Positions 5,009-5,086 of a stretch of DNA of 5,086 nt are shown here, piece by piece; position 1 is the stretch's first letter; each line of letters opens with the position of its first letter. A program made the translations under genes and the position numbers. The DNA comes from Alphaproteobacteria bacterium. Lineage in GTDB: Bacteria > Pseudomonadota > Alphaproteobacteria > Rhizobiales > Devosiaceae. The notes beneath the pieces were generated by a model, which saw only the letters and a list, made by a program, of their open reading frames with translations, was not told the origin of the DNA and did no database searches. The DNA lies in the NCBI GenBank assembly GCA_018820005.1, contig JAHJOS010000523.1, positions 1 through 5,086 on the forward strand, in the 5' to 3' direction.

Positions 5009-5086
5009 CTAATGGCCGAGCGCCTTGACGATTTCCTCGGTCATCTTCTTGGCGTCGCCGAACAGCATCATGGTGTTGTCGCGATA
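5009..5086 (-). CDS. pntB: 3' end of NAD(P) transhydrogenase beta subunit (partial)
   Basis: The last 25 codons and the TAG stop are present: YRDNTMMLFGDAKKMTEEIV, then KALGH. The string NTMMLFGDAKK is a hallmark of the C-terminus of PntB, in domain III, which binds NADP(H) on the cytoplasmic side. PntB and PntA form the inner-membrane proton-translocating transhydrogenase that moves hydride from NADH to NADP+ and supplies NADPH. Everything upstream lies beyond the right edge; the terminator at 4955-4985 follows the stop by 23 bases, which suggests pntB is the last gene of its operon. Confidence 0.88.
   Translation of the reverse strand, partial: YRDNTMMLFGDAKKMTEEIVKALGH

Noticed and set aside
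1..5086. Search for mobile elements, defence systems, CRISPR arrays, tRNA genes or toxin-antitoxin pairs
   Set aside because: No repeats, transposase or integrase motifs, spacer arrays or tRNA-like folds were recognised by eye. The content is housekeeping and ordinary accessory genes.

Overview
The window looks like ordinary chromosomal DNA from a GC-rich alphaproteobacterium. Hyphomicrobiales, and possibly a Devosia-like lineage, fits best, but that placement is inferred. It rests on the alphaproteobacterial form of ribosomal protein S21 with a proline-rich tail, a CTTGAC-N17-CTATAT style promoter ahead of it, and the high GC with tightly packed genes. There is no sign of a plasmid, phage, insertion sequence, CRISPR array, tRNA or rRNA.

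Left part (1-1294). The last 14 codons of a probable purK end on the + strand at the same CTAG tetranucleotide where a convergent alpha/beta hydrolase gene (43-735, minus) ends. A 233-base intergenic region separates that hydrolase from the divergent rpsU (969-1244). It holds a good promoter candidate for rpsU and a small hairpin in the leader. rpsU must start at TTG and is followed by a textbook terminator with a UUCG loop.

Middle (1341-4092). Three minus-strand genes run in the same direction: a cytoplasmic DsbA/FrnE-like thioredoxin-fold protein with a CPWC motif, a membrane-anchored alpha/beta hydrolase of the Bem46/ABHD17 type, and a Bcr/CflA-type drug efflux transporter. The hydrolase stop and the transporter start overlap as ATGA, which suggests translational coupling. 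The gap between the DsbA-like gene and the hydrolase is 80 bases with no clear terminator, so the three may form one operon.

Right part (4093-5086). A divergent intergenic region leads to slyX (68-residue coiled coil), then an AhpD-like carboxymuconolactone decarboxylase family gene with an intact Glu/Cys-Cys/His set. A strong terminator on the minus strand follows. It serves the last 25 codons of pntB (NAD(P) transhydrogenase beta subunit), which enters from the right edge.

Several genes have a redox theme (DsbA-like, AhpD-like, transhydrogenase), but nothing shows that they act together. I found no convincing undescribed system. The observations most worth a second look are the coupled hydrolase-efflux pair with an atypical oxyanion-loop motif, the TTG-started rpsU with a structured leader, and the shared CTAG stop.
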